In this document: positions 25,206-36,400 of the stretch, in pieces
Position numbering within the stretch: position 1 is the first letter of the stretch
How the letters are laid out: every line of letters begins with the position of its first letter
From: Laccaria trichodermophora
Lineage: Eukaryota; Basidiomycota; Agaricomycetes; Agaricales; Hydnangiaceae
DNA: 64,000 nt
NCBI GenBank assembly: GCA_018417955.1
Contig: JACTVC010000015.1
Location: forward strand, 397,862 to 461,861
Direction of reading: 5' to 3'
Translations under genes and position numbers: made by a program
The notes under the pieces: model-generated
Database searches by the model: none
What the model was told of the DNA's origin: nothing
What the model saw: only the letters and a program-made list of their open reading frames with translations

Positions 25206-26274
25206 GAGCACTGATGGCACTGATGGCTATCTCACATCAAACCGAGATCGCTGCCCAATCACAATACACTGCTGGCTTTCAGCACTCATTCTTGACTTGT
25301 TCCTCTCATTGACTGTCCTTACCCTTGCTGCTCCATTTAAGTTGTCATTATATCCACCATACCAGCCTCATCGGTTCTCACTACACAGACTCCTCTCAAG
25401 GTTGGCACTGGATAATTGTCCAATTGCCCTTGGATATGATCATGCTCATTGCTCAATGACAACAATGGTGTGGACTGGATCTCTGGATGCTTTGGAAGGT
25501 GTGGCAAGTATGTTCTGGGTAGTAAGGTGTGTATTTGTGCCATGTGTTCATCAAGAACACCTCAGGCTGACTCTCAGCATATCCTGTGTTGTTACTCTAG
25601 CACCTCATGTTTGTGTCCCGTCTACTGCCATGCACTTGAAAATAGCGTACACCCATGAACACTGGAAAAGTACAATGAAATTGGTTTCAATCAAATCACT
25701 CTTAGATACTTGGGCAGGTAAGTACCACCATTTATCTCAAAAACTTTGGGAGGCAACTCATACATTCGTGCTACAGATTGTTTGAACCTCCCTCCATCCT
25801 CTATTCCAAGTCTTCACATCGTCCAGTATTCATAGGCTGTTTGACTATTACAGGTCAACCATGCTTACGCACACTGAATTATGATGGGAACGGCAGCTTG
25901 ATGCATCACCTGAATATATATTTCCCCATCATGATGCCCCTCATGCAAGCCACTGAATAATGTTTTCCAGGGAAGTTTGGCAAGGGTTTTTTGAGTGTCA
26001 TGAGTACTATTTCTCAGGATCTGAATTGTCAGTTAATGTACACATCTTTCTGCAGTTTCAGATTCATTTCCTGCTTCCTAGCAGTATTGCTACTCTCTAT
26101 TTAAGCCTTGTCCCACTATCCATCCCCCCTCCCCCCAACCACGTTAGGGGTCTTCATTACACTCCATATGGAAGGAATGCATGGCAAGTTCAAGTTCATG
26201 AGTGAGGATTCCTCGTACTGATATCTCTCCCTCAATGACTTCCCTTCCCCCCCGTTCTAAGCCTTCTCCTCAAG

Positions 26275-26370
26275 AATACAGTCGAAACCCTCATAACCCA
26301 TACCCTTCCGTGGACAGTCCAGCCTATGGGTTTTCGGAGGTTATGGGTTGGAGGGGGTGGGAAAAAAATA
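26275..26370. repeat. Isolated pogo/mariner-like terminus
   Basis: ACAGTCGAAACCCTCATAAC preceded by T recurs at 28513. The CAGTCGAAACC end after a TA target is typical of Tc1/mariner-pogo type termini, and a loosely inverted partner (GGTTATGGGTT) follows within 70 bp. It is too short to hold a transposase. Confidence 0.45.
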
Positions 26371-26661
26371 AGCACTCAAAAAATCATGGAAATCTCGAGA
26401 AAATCTAATTTTCTTTGTTTGCTAGACTGGAAGTAAAACAATCAGCACCATCGGGGCAAGTCATCATTGATGTATTTCTATTCAACAGTGTTGACTTTGT
26501 GATTGAGTGAAGCTTGATCTGGGGAGGAGGGGCATTGCAAGTTGATTTCAGAGAATTTGGTGATCAGTACGTCAATAAATTTGGTGTTGTGGTAGATTTT
26601 ATCAATGTAAATTGGTGGGGCAATTCTTGTTAGAAGTAGATCAAATATGCCAAGTATCATT

Positions 26662-26822
26662 TACATGGCTAGGGTGCCACAGGCACCAGGAAAAAAGGAA
26701 TATTTTAAAAGGCAAGGAATGGCTTCAAAAGCCGGTGTGATGCGTGACATTACACTCCCTTCCCTTCCTTCCAATGCCTCTGTGATGCGTGATGCAAAGA
26801 GGTGATCATACTAGTACAGTAA
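26662..26822 (+). repeat. Half of the 370 bp MITE family
   Basis: This matches the right half of the MITE at 33789-34158: ATGGCTAGGGTGCC, GCCGGTGTGATGCGTGACAT, and the end AGTACAG followed by TA. The left half is absent here. Confidence 0.6.
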
Positions 26823-26823
26823 T

Positions 26824-26912
26824 CTCACCTCAGGCCTGACACTTCTGAGTGACAGAAGGCCTCAGAGGCCAATTCTTTTGATGGTGGTAATTGGCCTCTG
26901 GGGCTATTTCCG
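26824..26912 (+). repeat. Dispersed repeat, copy 2
   Basis: This is a direct partner of 25117-25205, with shared CTCACCTCAGGCCT, CTCAGAGGCCAATTC and GGTAATTGGCCT. Confidence 0.55.
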
Positions 26913-28512
26913 CTCTATCACTGTGCTTCCGAATCCTGATTTGGTTGCTTCTTTTACTAACATCTAAAAATAGCTCGTACGTCAAGGTGACACTGTCGGG
27001 TGCTAGTGACTGAAGTGCTAGCTCTCGTGGCCACCACCGCCAATAGCCATAATTCCTGGGCCTCACACACTTTCCTTCCACAGCTTATGCACCCAATTTT
27101 AGGTATTTTTTGGTTCATCTACCAGTCTCCTAGACCAGCTATGTAGGATCCAGACTGTAAGAAGATTTTTGTGTCAAAACCTCCTTGAAACCCATGGCAA
27201 GGGCTGGCATTACCGTGTTTCCCCTCACCTCCTGGCCTAATGTATGAAACATGGATCACATTATTCATATCTGAATTAGATCCATGGCCAATCCACCCCC
27301 CTCGTCATTGGCGATGAATTTGGTAACTGAATGTTCAAGAAAATGTCAAACCTGAAACCTCCATTCTGTTCTGGTGTACATTGTGCCTCGCCAGCAGCCC
27401 CTTACCAGAAAATGAGGAGCGCTTATTAGAGGCAATTTCTATATAGGTTCAATAGAAGAACTTACCAACAATTGAGAGTGACCCAAGAGTGACCTTTCCC
27501 TGCTCAATGAATGATTCTGGATTCACCTCCTGATGTGTCCTATCAGGCAGTTGACAGGGTAAAGCCAGAGGAATGCTCCCCAACATGATTAGTGACTGTA
27601 GTAGTATAATTATAACTTGAAGTGAAAAGGATCAATGGTGCACTCGAGCCTTGAGTCATAAATTTATATGTTGAAGCCATGGGTCTATAACTCGCCACAA
27701 TATGGATTCAGCACTATCAAGCTGGGAATTTAGAGATGTGAGGAATGGCATGTGAGGCTTGTGAGAAATATAAATGCACTTCGAATGTATGCTGAAATAG
27801 AGAATAGAGACAGGACGGAAAGGAGATGATGAATTATGGGGCTAGTTGTGGAATGACTCGTGCCCACCCTAGATTACAAATTTTGTGTTGGTTTCAAATC
27901 CATGCTTCTCCAAATACCCTTGGAAATATCAAACAACATGCCATAGTGTGCTACAAATCCTTTGAGATTTTTTCTTACAAAACTTACAGCAGGGGAAAGA
28001 TTTTCATCATTGTCATGAAACTTCTTTTATTTTTGTGTTTTCTACTCCAACCTAAATGAGAAAATCATAAATATTGGCAGTTATGTAGCTCAAGGTGCAA
28101 AGAATAGCTCTACCAAATTGATTTTAAGATGGCATGAGGGAGCAGCCCAAGCAAGTCACATCTTGAGTTTTTCTGGAGTAAAGGTCAGACAAGACCAAAG
28201 CCATTGAAGGTTGCCAAACATTATCGTCGTAAGAACGGTAAAGACACTTTTGCCCTACAGCCCCACACCTTCGTAACATTCATCCTAATTCAAAGTGAAA
28301 TTGACACCAGATTAATCCTATATCTCTACAAGGCTAACATTAATGTTGTCCTGTGGGTATGAGTGGCTTTTATGTTTATTTTTATCCACATAACACTGAA
28401 GTCTCTGCTTTGTCATTTCCACAAATTTGTATTCCACATCCAGTTGGACTACAGAGCAGTGATACAATGAATACAATATGTAAGTGTAGTGACATCCACC
28501 TAAAATCTATAT
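26913..28512. other. AT-rich repeat island interior, no gene supported
   Basis: Frames are short and there is very little CpG. I could not match this stretch to any known coding family or to other repeats in the window. It probably consists of eroded transposon sequence. Confidence 0.4.
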
Positions 28513-28720
28513 ACAGTCGAAACCCTCATAACCCATGCATCAGATAACCCATAACCCCTGAAATCCCATACCATTTTGGATCCACCAAGTTGGTGGGTGG
28601 GGATTTGCATACCATAACCCATAAGTCCGTGATAACCCATAACCCATAGCCCTTGTTGGGCAAAACCCATAGGTTTTGGACCCTAAGTTAGGGTTATACC
28701 TACCAAAAATGGTCATAGAA
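28513..28720. repeat. Second pogo/mariner-like terminus with ATAACCC repeats
   Basis: It starts with the same ACAGTCGAAACCCTCATAAC end as at 26277. Short runs of CATAACCC and the inverted GGGTTAT follow. No partner terminus was found. Confidence 0.45.
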
Positions 28721-28769
28721 CCCTGCATTTTTCACTGACACTCAATAAAAAATTTATAAGAATTTTCTG

Positions 28770-28932
28770 CATGTTTTAACTTTTAAATTGATGATGGCCC
28801 CTGTTTGGATGAAGAGCTCATACTCTTCATCACACATCACATCAGCTATTGAAGTCATGAAGAGATGGTCAAAACGTGTCACACCCGAAAGGGCCAGAAG
28901 AGATGGTCGTATCAGTACAGTACACTCTGACC
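28770..28932 (-). repeat. Half of the 370 bp MITE family, inverted
   Basis: The reverse complement begins CTGTACTGATACGACCATCT and matches the left half of the MITE at 33789, including TGACCATCTCTTCAT and AGCTGATGTGATG. The other half is missing. The stretch from 28933 to 29690 has no gene I can support. Confidence 0.6.
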
Positions 28933-30883
28933 TGGTTAAATTTTCTTTCCACACTTATACTACATGATTCCACACCAAATGAAACCCACCTAAAAGGCCT
29001 AGTAGATATGTAGATTGGATCTATTGACATAGTCATCTGTACAAACTACATTTGTGATTTACTTATGAGATAGTAGAAGGGAAAGTGACATTAATCAGAA
29101 TATTACACATTTCACAACATCAAGCTTGTCAATGCATCATCAGCTGAGTGACAAAAAATGATGGGTGCAAAAGCATGTACTGTTAGGTTCATTCATAAGA
29201 AACATAGTACCACTTAGGTTCTTCCTTCATGCCCAAGAAATCTTTCGCTTTTTCAATAAGTTCAGTTTGTGGAACTCTCCTTTGAGTGGAGAGGTTGGAG
29301 GCAGTGACAATGCAGTAGACTGGTGCTGATCCAGTCAAGTTGGGATATACACTTACAATTCTGCTGAACCATATACCGCAGTGTGCAGCTAGTCAGTGCA
29401 GGTAGATCATGATGGTGGAGAATGGCTGGTTCTCAATGGCTGTGCCGTTCTCAACTGCTTGCCGATAGACGACAGCAGGGTTAACGAGGTAGCCAAAAAC
29501 TTTAGGATGTCGAGTTTTTCATAGAGTCTGGAGAGGTTTAGCAGTCACCACTGTGGAAAATTGTCCCAGGTGTGGGGAGGTGCATGTAGAAGAAGCGATA
29601 ACGAGGCCAACAACACCAAATATATGGCAACAGTCAATCACTGGCAAGCTTTGATGATACTACATTTTCATTGTTCCTCCTCGTCGTCCACAATGTCATC
29701 CAACCCCAGTATTAGCAGCTCCACTAAACTAGTAGTAAAGAGTTCCTGGTAGATCGACTCTCAAGAGTCTACCTGACGAGGTAAAGCTCATTATTGAGGG
29801 GCTCAAGGGTGTGGTCAAGCACAATGAACTGCAGAATCAATATAAGCATGAGTGTCTCGAACTCGAGAAAAATGTAAGGTTCGATTCCCTTGGATCCGTA
29901 TTTTTTGTCATTGACAAGCTGCTCTTACAGTACCTTTGGCCTCCAAAACCTGTTTGCGATAGCCGACACGCACTCATTTCTGGTACCTCTCAATCCACAA
30001 AGGAGGAGCTCAATAATGGCCTTAAATACCCCATCGAAGAGGTTCTTGGACCCTATTGCTCAGTGTCGCGAAACGTCACCCCCTCCTCAGAGGGTATTCC
30101 TCACTTCTGGCATACCACACTCCAAAATCATACAGTCGACATTCTCACAATGCATAATGCCGGTCCCCAACTTTTTCTATGCATTGTGACATTCTATGCA
30201 AGGTGAGATGTGTCACAGAGCGTGACTATTTGTGACCTCTGCCAAAAATGTCACACTTTTAAAATTACTGGGGAAAACTGAGAAGTACAGCATATTTACA
30301 CAGTATCAACATTCATGTGAGAAAGATTGCTACTGAAAAAAGAGTTGAGAAAAGTTTGTCTGACTGAATGTTGCCTGAATAATTTGGGCTGTGCCCATTG
30401 CGAGGCATTGATTCACACCTCAAATCTGCAATTTTGGACAAGAACCCACATGTGATTTACCCAAGATGGAAGCTCACAGTGAATTTGGCATGGAAAAGTG
30501 TTCAAAATTTTAGTTACTCTACACAAAGAGCATATTAGGGTAGACTTTAACCCCAAAAAGTTCAGGTATAGTGAGGTTAATCAAGTTTTAAAATATTTTT
30601 ACTATAGTCTAATCAGGGCGCACAGGTGCCTGGGGATGAAATATTCTCCTCTCCCTGAGATACTCCTAGTCTCAGAGACTAGCGATTTCCAGTGTGGGCA
30701 AGCCGTATACTTGAGACTCACCCACAGGGGGAGCCACCTCAAGTTGTAAGACAACTCCCTTGTCTTACCTCCACTCAAGCTTGCTATCAGTTAGCTCTCA
30801 TTTGTGTGTTTACCTTTCAACCTATGGCTGCATCAGATCTTTTCAACATCTTCAATCACTACACTTTCTATGTCTATGAGCAA

Positions 30884-32161
30884 TGAAGCTGTTATTACTC
30901 CTAATTCTGGTTCTGCTGCTGAGACGAATTCCACACAACAATCCAACGCTCAAGTTGGAGAATGAGACTCAAATCCATCAACAGTCAATCCAAATCAAGG
31001 TCAGGACCCCATTGTTGACAACGAGAGGTCCGGTGCTACAGGAGATGAAGAGTTTGTTGCTGGTACATCTGGGAATTTCCCGATTCCCAATGCTGCTCTC
31101 GCCTCTTGCAATGCTATCCTCAAGGGCTATCGTTCTTCTTGGATCTCCAAAGGGATTGCGCTGTGCAGGATTTACACAACTTTATTGGAAGCAGTCCCTG
31201 ATGATGAGTCAACTTCAGCAACAGTTGAAGAGGCATTCAGCTGTTTTCTCACCATTATTGAGAATCATCAAGGACACCTCGCAGAAGCTGAACGCCGTGG
31301 ATGTCGTCGACATTCAGAAAGTCCCCAACCTATTCCAGAAGCAAATCCTGACAATGAAGACCTCGGAGACATCCCATCTCCTAACGAGCGAAACCCGATG
31401 ACTCAAAATTCCCCTGGACAATTTCGGACTTCATTCATGGTGCTACACTCTCTCTGTCACTCTCTAAATCCCTTGAGTTACTCAAACTCTATGCTATTGA
31501 TCCAAAAGGAACTAAATGATCCCTCATCAATTCTCCCAGCTGTCCTGAGTTTCCAGATTCGGAATGGACCAATATTCTCGCAGGACATGCTATCAACCTT
31601 GACACTGTCCTCACTGGATATTACTCAACATCCAATAATGATGAACGAGTCGAGGAAATCGGGGACTTCGAAATTTGCTTCAGAACAGTCAATCCAACAA
31701 AAATTGTATCTACTGCAGGAGAATGGAGCATCACTTGGAATCAGTTGTCACGAGCTATATGTGCCGCTTTCCCACACAAAGCTGGCAAGCTTGCACAATA
31801 TGCTGAGTACATCATTGAGCTATTCGCCACAACTGATGTACACTTTCATGATCACATTATCCTTTTTGACAAGGCTGTTCGGCGACATGTCGGTGCTCAT
31901 CGAGACTTGGAGCTCACTGACTTCAACAAGTTCTTTGACCTTAGATCAACCCACATGGATTTGATTGGTGCTGCTGTCATCCAATGTGCATCCGCTGCTA
32001 CCCCAAACAAACCCTCAGCAACTTCACGCAAAAGGCTATCTGAACCTTGCAACCACTGGAATGAAGGGTTGTGCGCACTTGAGAGTACTCAGTGTCGCCA
32101 GCTTCATGTTTGCAGCAAGTGCCTTTCATCTGGGCACAAGAATAATGACTGTCCAAAGTGA
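30884..32161 (+). pseudogene. Gag-like protein with zinc knuckle, frame-broken
   Basis: The region is spread over more than one frame, so it is damaged. The clearest part is 31640-32161: FEICFRTVNPTKIVSTAGEW, ITWNQLSRAICAAFPHKAGK, IILFDKAVRRHVGAHR, and a Cys/His cluster with CNHWNEGLC, HVCSKC and GHKNNDCP. This pattern is known to me from the first frame of basidiomycete tyrosine-recombinase retroelements, where it is thought to act as a nucleocapsid. It ends 28 bp before the recombinase region opens. Confidence 0.65.
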
Positions 32162-32299
32162 AGCTCTTTCATGCCCATTGTATGCTGATTGGCCTTTTTG
32201 CCACCTCACTATCGTTCAACCCCCTTGATTGATGCTGGGGGTAGCCAAAAAATGATTAGCATCTCACATGGCTCTTGCCAACCTCAGAGAGAGCCATGG

Positions 32300-33246
32300 T
32301 CACTAGACCGCCTTATGCACGAACGGTCTATTGCACTTGGATTATCAATTGACAATTCTTCTCATCTCACATACACATCCACATTGAACTCATATCTCAC
32401 CTTTTGCAAAATCCACAATTTTCCCATTGAACCAACTCAACAAACACTTAGTTTCTTTGTTGTTTACATGTCTGCCCACATCAAACCCGACTCTGTCAAC
32501 TCATATCTCTCAGGAATTTGCAATCAGCTAGAAGTATATTTCCCTGACATCTGAAAAAATCGCAACAGCATCCTTGTATCACGCACTTTGGCTGGCTGTC
32601 GTCGACGTTTTGGGACAACAATATGGTGCAAGCAACCCTTATCAACAGATGACCTTATCACTGTTCTGTCTCAACTGCAATCAACTCCCCACCATGATGA
32701 AAAATTGTTTCTCACTATTCTATTCACAGGTTTCCATGGGCTTTTCTGCCTGGGCGAGCTCACTTTTCCTGACAGAGTGGCCTCTCGTGACTATCGTAAA
32801 ATCATGCTATGTCACACTGTTGACATTACTCAAACCACCTACTCATTGTTGCTGCCTGGCCATAAGGCTGACTGCTTCTTTGAAGGTAACATTGTCATTA
32901 TTCAGAAGACAAATCTTCCCACAAACCCTCACAACATCTTCACAACTTACATCTCCTCTCACAATACACTCCACCCCTTCAAACCAGAACTTTGGTTACA
33001 TACGTCTGGCACTGTGCCAACACGTTCCTGGTTCATATGCAAATTGCGCCGCTTCTTCCCATCAGATATCACAGGCCAATCCATGCGAGCCACTTCCCTC
33101 GCCAAAGCTGGTGTACCACCTCACATCATTCAAGCCACTGGGTGTTGGGCATCAAACACCTTCCATATATACATACAGAAGAATCCCATTCTTCTACATG
33201 CAATGCTGTTTGGTCATCCTGCTCACCAACAAGCTACTGGACATTA
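32300..33246 (+). pseudogene. Tyrosine recombinase (phage-integrase fold), inactivated
   Basis: The N-terminal core-binding part lies at 32300-32550 (LTYTSTLNSYLTFCKIHNF, VNSYLSGICNQLE). After a stop near 32552, the catalytic part continues to 33246 (LFTGFHGLFCLGELTFPD, RATSLAKAGVPPHIIQATG, ending NTFHIYIQKNP). In active enzymes of this group I expect LLRLGELT, HSFR and GRWSS...Y. Here the first catalytic Arg is Cys, the His of HxxR is Gln and Arg of GRW is Cys. The second Arg, Trp and the Tyr nucleophile position remain. With the stop this should be catalytically dead. Confidence 0.75.
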
Positions 33247-33788
33247 ACTTCCTTTCCCATTTTCTGGTATCTCACAACATCCTTCTGTTCTACTCCACTC
33301 AACTTTTCTTTTCCCCACAGACATTTTTCTTTTCTTTCCCCACAGACATTTTCTTATTTCCACAAACAGACAATTCCCCCTCCCTCCTCTTCCCCTTTTC
33401 TACATATTATAGGTATTATAGGACAACATTACCATCAATGGATGTTTTTCTTGCGAGTTTCTCCAGGCGCACAGTGCCTGGGGGACTCTGCATACACCTA
33501 TTTATGCCTTTACTTAAGATTTCAAACCTTTGAACCCTCCCATGATTAGTCGAGTTTAAAAATATTTTTACTATAGTCTAATCAGGGCGCATGGGTGCCT
33601 GGGGATGAAATATTCTCCTCTCCCCGAGATACTCCTAGTCTTGGAGACTAGCGATTTCCAGTGCGGGCGAGCCGTATACTTGAGACTCACCCACAGGGGG
33701 AGCCACCTCAAGTTGTAAGACAACTCCCTCGTCTATAGTGAGGTTAACAAGGAAATACCTATGGAACCTGTAGATCTGGTGATGCATA

Positions 33789-34158
33789 CTGTACTAATAC
33801 AACCATGTCTTCCGGCACTTTAGGGCATGACATGTTTTGACCATCTCTTCATTGCTTCAATAGCTGATGTGATGCGTGACGAAGAGTATGATCTCTTCAT
33901 CCATGTGCATCAGCTGTCCCGAGCAGAGGCTATTGTCAATTAAAAGAATTAAAACAGCTGTTATATGTCGTAAAGTAGTTAAATCATACAGTATAGTTTA
34001 TATGGCTAGGGGTGCCGCAGGCCTCAGAAAAAAAATGCTATTTTATAATAAGTGAAAACACCTTCAAACGCCGGTGTGATGCATGACATCACCCTTGCTT
34101 CCCTTCCTTCAGAGGCCTCTGTGATGCATGACGCAAAGCCATGGTCGTGTTAGTACAG
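33789..34158. mobile_element. 370 bp TA-flanked MITE
   Basis: The inverted termini CTGTACTAATACAACCATG and CTGTACTAACACGACCATG (right end, complemented) are flanked by TA on both sides (33787-33788, 34159-34160). Half-copies lie at 26662-26822 and 28770-28932. It has no coding capacity. It lies inside the element at 30133-34296. Confidence 0.75.
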
Positions 34159-34789
34159 TAACCTCAAAATGTGTTATGCATTATTTGATATGAGGTTTCG
34201 TGCATAAATCCCTGCATACCGAGTCGGTCCCTGGAAAATCTCATGCATTGCGAGATTTATGCATTACAAGTATATGCATTGTGAGAATGTCGACTGTATT
34301 ACCCTCTCTGAACTGATCACAGATCGCGATGTGGAAGCCCTCAAGCACCTTGTCGATGACTCGATGTTCAGCTCGCAAATCTCAATGACAAGGAACTCTT
34401 CATCTTCAGCGCCAACGTTGATGACTCACCAGTCTGATCAAACATCATTAATTCATTCTTCATCAATCACCCTTTCAACGCCATCCTGAATGATGCGATC
34501 ACAAAAATGATAGTGATAATGGTGCCTATTAACAGGGATAGAGTGAAAGCATTTACAAGTACTGCCCCCCTTCCTCCCATCTCCCTGCAATGTCCTCCAA
34601 GTCTCACCCCATCCTTCTGAAACAGATTCTCATAATCAGAGGTGGACCAACAGGCCTCGTCGCTCTCCAGAGATGGGTGGTATACACTTTTATGATAAAA
34701 ACCAGAAATATGCCTGGAGGGTGACATGTATAATGCCTAGAGGTTCAATGAGATCGCATATCTCATTGTTCTAGGATATCTCATTGCAA

Positions 34790-35450
34790 TTTTCATATGG
34801 ATACCTGGTGCTTTCAATATATATTTCATTCTCAACCCCAGCATATTTCATTGCGATTTTCATATAGATACCTGGCACTTTCAATATATATTTCATTCAT
34901 TATCTCTGGATATCTCATTGTGATTTTCATATAGATACCTGGTGCTTTCAATATATATTTCATTCTCAACCCCAGCATATTTCATTGCGATTTTCATATG
35001 AAAGCCTGGCACTTTCAATATATATTTCATTCATTATCTCTGAATATCTCATTGTGATTTTCATATAGATACCTGGTGCTTTCAATATATATTTCATTCT
35101 CAACCCCAGGATATTTCATTGTGATTTTCATATGAAAGCCTGGCGCTTTCAATATATATTTCATTCATTATCTCTGGATATCTCATTGCGATTTTCATAT
35201 AGATACCTGGCACTTTCAATATATATTTCATTCTCAACCCCAGGATATTTCATTGGAATTTTCATATAGATACCTGGCGCTTTCATTGGATATTTCATTG
35301 TTAGCCCCAGGATATTTCATTGTGCTTTTCATCTGAATGCCTGGTGCTTTCAATGGATATTTCATTCTTGTTCCTAGGAGATTTCATTGCACTTTTCATA
35401 TGTGTACCTGGTGCTTTCAATGAATATTTCATTTTTTTTTTTAGCAGAAA
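34790..35450 (+). repeat. Minisatellite in left foldback arm
   Basis: There are about ten units of 60-67 bp, each with ATACCTGG, CTTTCAATATATATTTCATT and ATTTTCATAT. Two unit types alternate (one with CAACCCCAG, the other with CATTATCTCTG). The mirror array is at about 38000-38690. Confidence 0.85.
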
Positions 35451-35935
35451 AATTGAATATATATATATATGGTGTACAGAATGTCAGGCACTGCCTTCAG
35501 GGTCCACCTCAGGGTCCATCCTTCAAGGGAAATATCACCTGATTTGACCAAAAACTGAAAAAAACCAAGAGGAGAATGGTTTTACCTATCAGGGTCCATG
35601 GAATGGGTTGTTGGGTTGTTGGTCACATGACCAATTACCAAAAATGGTCAAAAAACAAAAGTTGTAGCCCTACACTGTAGCTTCCTGAATCTGTTTAAAT
35701 TATGTTCTGAAGTGCTCCCATTGTGGAGATATGAGGTAAAGGAATCCCAAAAGTGTCGTGTTTTTTTTTGTTTTTTGCATTTTTCTCTATGAAAACAAAA
35801 CCAAACAATATGATTTTAGTATATTTAGAAATCTAAAAGAAAGAGCTACAATTATTGTATTGTGGGAAAAATGACCAAAAAAGGAAGGTGCATGCCCTAG
35901 AAAAGGAATTGTCAGATATAGACCACCAAGTTTAC

Positions 35936-36400
35936 TGATAGACTACAAAAGACTACAAAAGTCAGACATATACTACAAATTTTACTGATAGACTACAAAA
36001 GACTACAAAAGTTGGACTTAGACTACAAAATTAGGGTTAGGGCTAACAGGTTATCCAAAGTCAACCTAGCCCATCCATCCCATACATTGATGGGGAAATG
36101 GCTGGGGAATATACAGATACATTGCAGGGACCCTATTCCATGTCTAGTTTGAGGAATCATATGCAAAAGAGAGCATGGCAGCCATTAGAAAAGGGTGTCC
36201 TGTCCACTCTTTTAGACTACAAAAGCTTGTAGTGTCTGCTTTTTAGACTACAAAAGCTTGTAGTGTCTGCTTTTTAGACTACAAAAGTTTGTAGTGTCTG
36301 CTTTTTTAGACTACAAAAGCTTGTAGTGTCCGCTTTTTAGACTACAAAAGTTTGTAGTGTCTGCTTTTTGAGACTACAAAAATTTGTAGTTAGTATGTAG
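35936..36400 (+). repeat. GACTACAAAAG repeats in left foldback arm
   Basis: Direct repeats of GACTACAAAAG at 35941-36030 are followed at 36217-36390 by about six units of some 33 bp with the near-palindrome CTACAAAAGCTTGTAG. Each unit could form its own small hairpin. The mirror copy lies at about 37085-37520. Confidence 0.8.

Larger units (their letters stand above)
30581..33734 (+). mobile_element. 3.15 kb tyrosine-recombinase element with terminal direct repeats
   Basis: The element is bounded by direct repeats of about 185 bp (30581-30764 and 33550-33734) containing ACTATAGTCTAATCAGGGCG and CCCACAGGGGGAGCCACCTC. The 13-base string ATAGTGAGGTTAA lies immediately outside both ends (30568-30580 and 33735-33747) and looks like a target duplication. 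Inside are a Gag-like region and a tyrosine recombinase but no reverse transcriptase. In fungal DIRS/Ngaro elements these normally flank a reverse transcriptase and RNase H, so this is probably an internally deleted copy. The terminal arrangement resembles LTRs more than the split repeats of Ngaro. Confidence 0.7.
30133..34296. mobile_element. TA-flanked Tc1/mariner-type element hosting other insertions
   Basis: The ends are inverted repeats starting CAGTCGACATTCTCACAATG. They are flanked by TA at 30131-30132 and 34297-34298, the target duplication expected of Tc1/mariner-pogo transposons. Without the two insertions inside it (30581-33734 and 33789-34158) it would be about 0.6 kb and has no transposase, so it is a MITE-sized non-autonomous copy. 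It lies within NAP1 coding sequence. Confidence 0.8.
29694..34460 (+). pseudogene. NAP1-family (nucleosome assembly protein) pseudogene, split by transposons
   Basis: Typical NAP features are visible. The first is an exon with LPDEVKLIIEGLKGVVKHNE and ELQNQYKHECLELEK (29770-29873, donor GTAAGG). The second is an exon from about 29936 with RHALISGTSQSTKEEL, ending GIPHFWHTTLQNH. The third, after 34297, carries TLSELITDRDVEALKHLV. NAP1 is a histone H2A-H2B chaperone shuttling between cytosol and nucleus. The second and third parts join exactly in frame if the element at 30133-34296 and one TA are removed, so the insertion hit coding DNA. Further frameshifts follow near 34350 and stops precede the first exon. 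Only the N-terminal and central parts of a NAP fold remain. It is a dead copy; a functional NAP1 should exist elsewhere. Confidence 0.8.

Noticed and set aside
25168..25785. 205-residue frame in the repeat island
   Set aside because: It overlaps a dispersed repeat at its start, has no domain and lies in CpG-poor eroded DNA. A chance open frame is more likely.
30884..33246. Reverse transcriptase expected in the recombinase element
   Set aside because: I looked for YxDD-type and neighbouring motifs in all forward frames between the zinc knuckle and the recombinase. Only 28 bp separate the two regions and none is present.
35320..35547. 75-residue frame in the foldback element as a gene
   Set aside because: It arises from minisatellite DNA, is low-complexity, and is mirrored exactly in the other arm. 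No coding evidence.
36030..36046. TTAGGGTTAGGG, telomere-like
   Set aside because: Only two units occur, inside a foldback arm and mirrored in the other arm. This is not a telomere or clear interstitial array.
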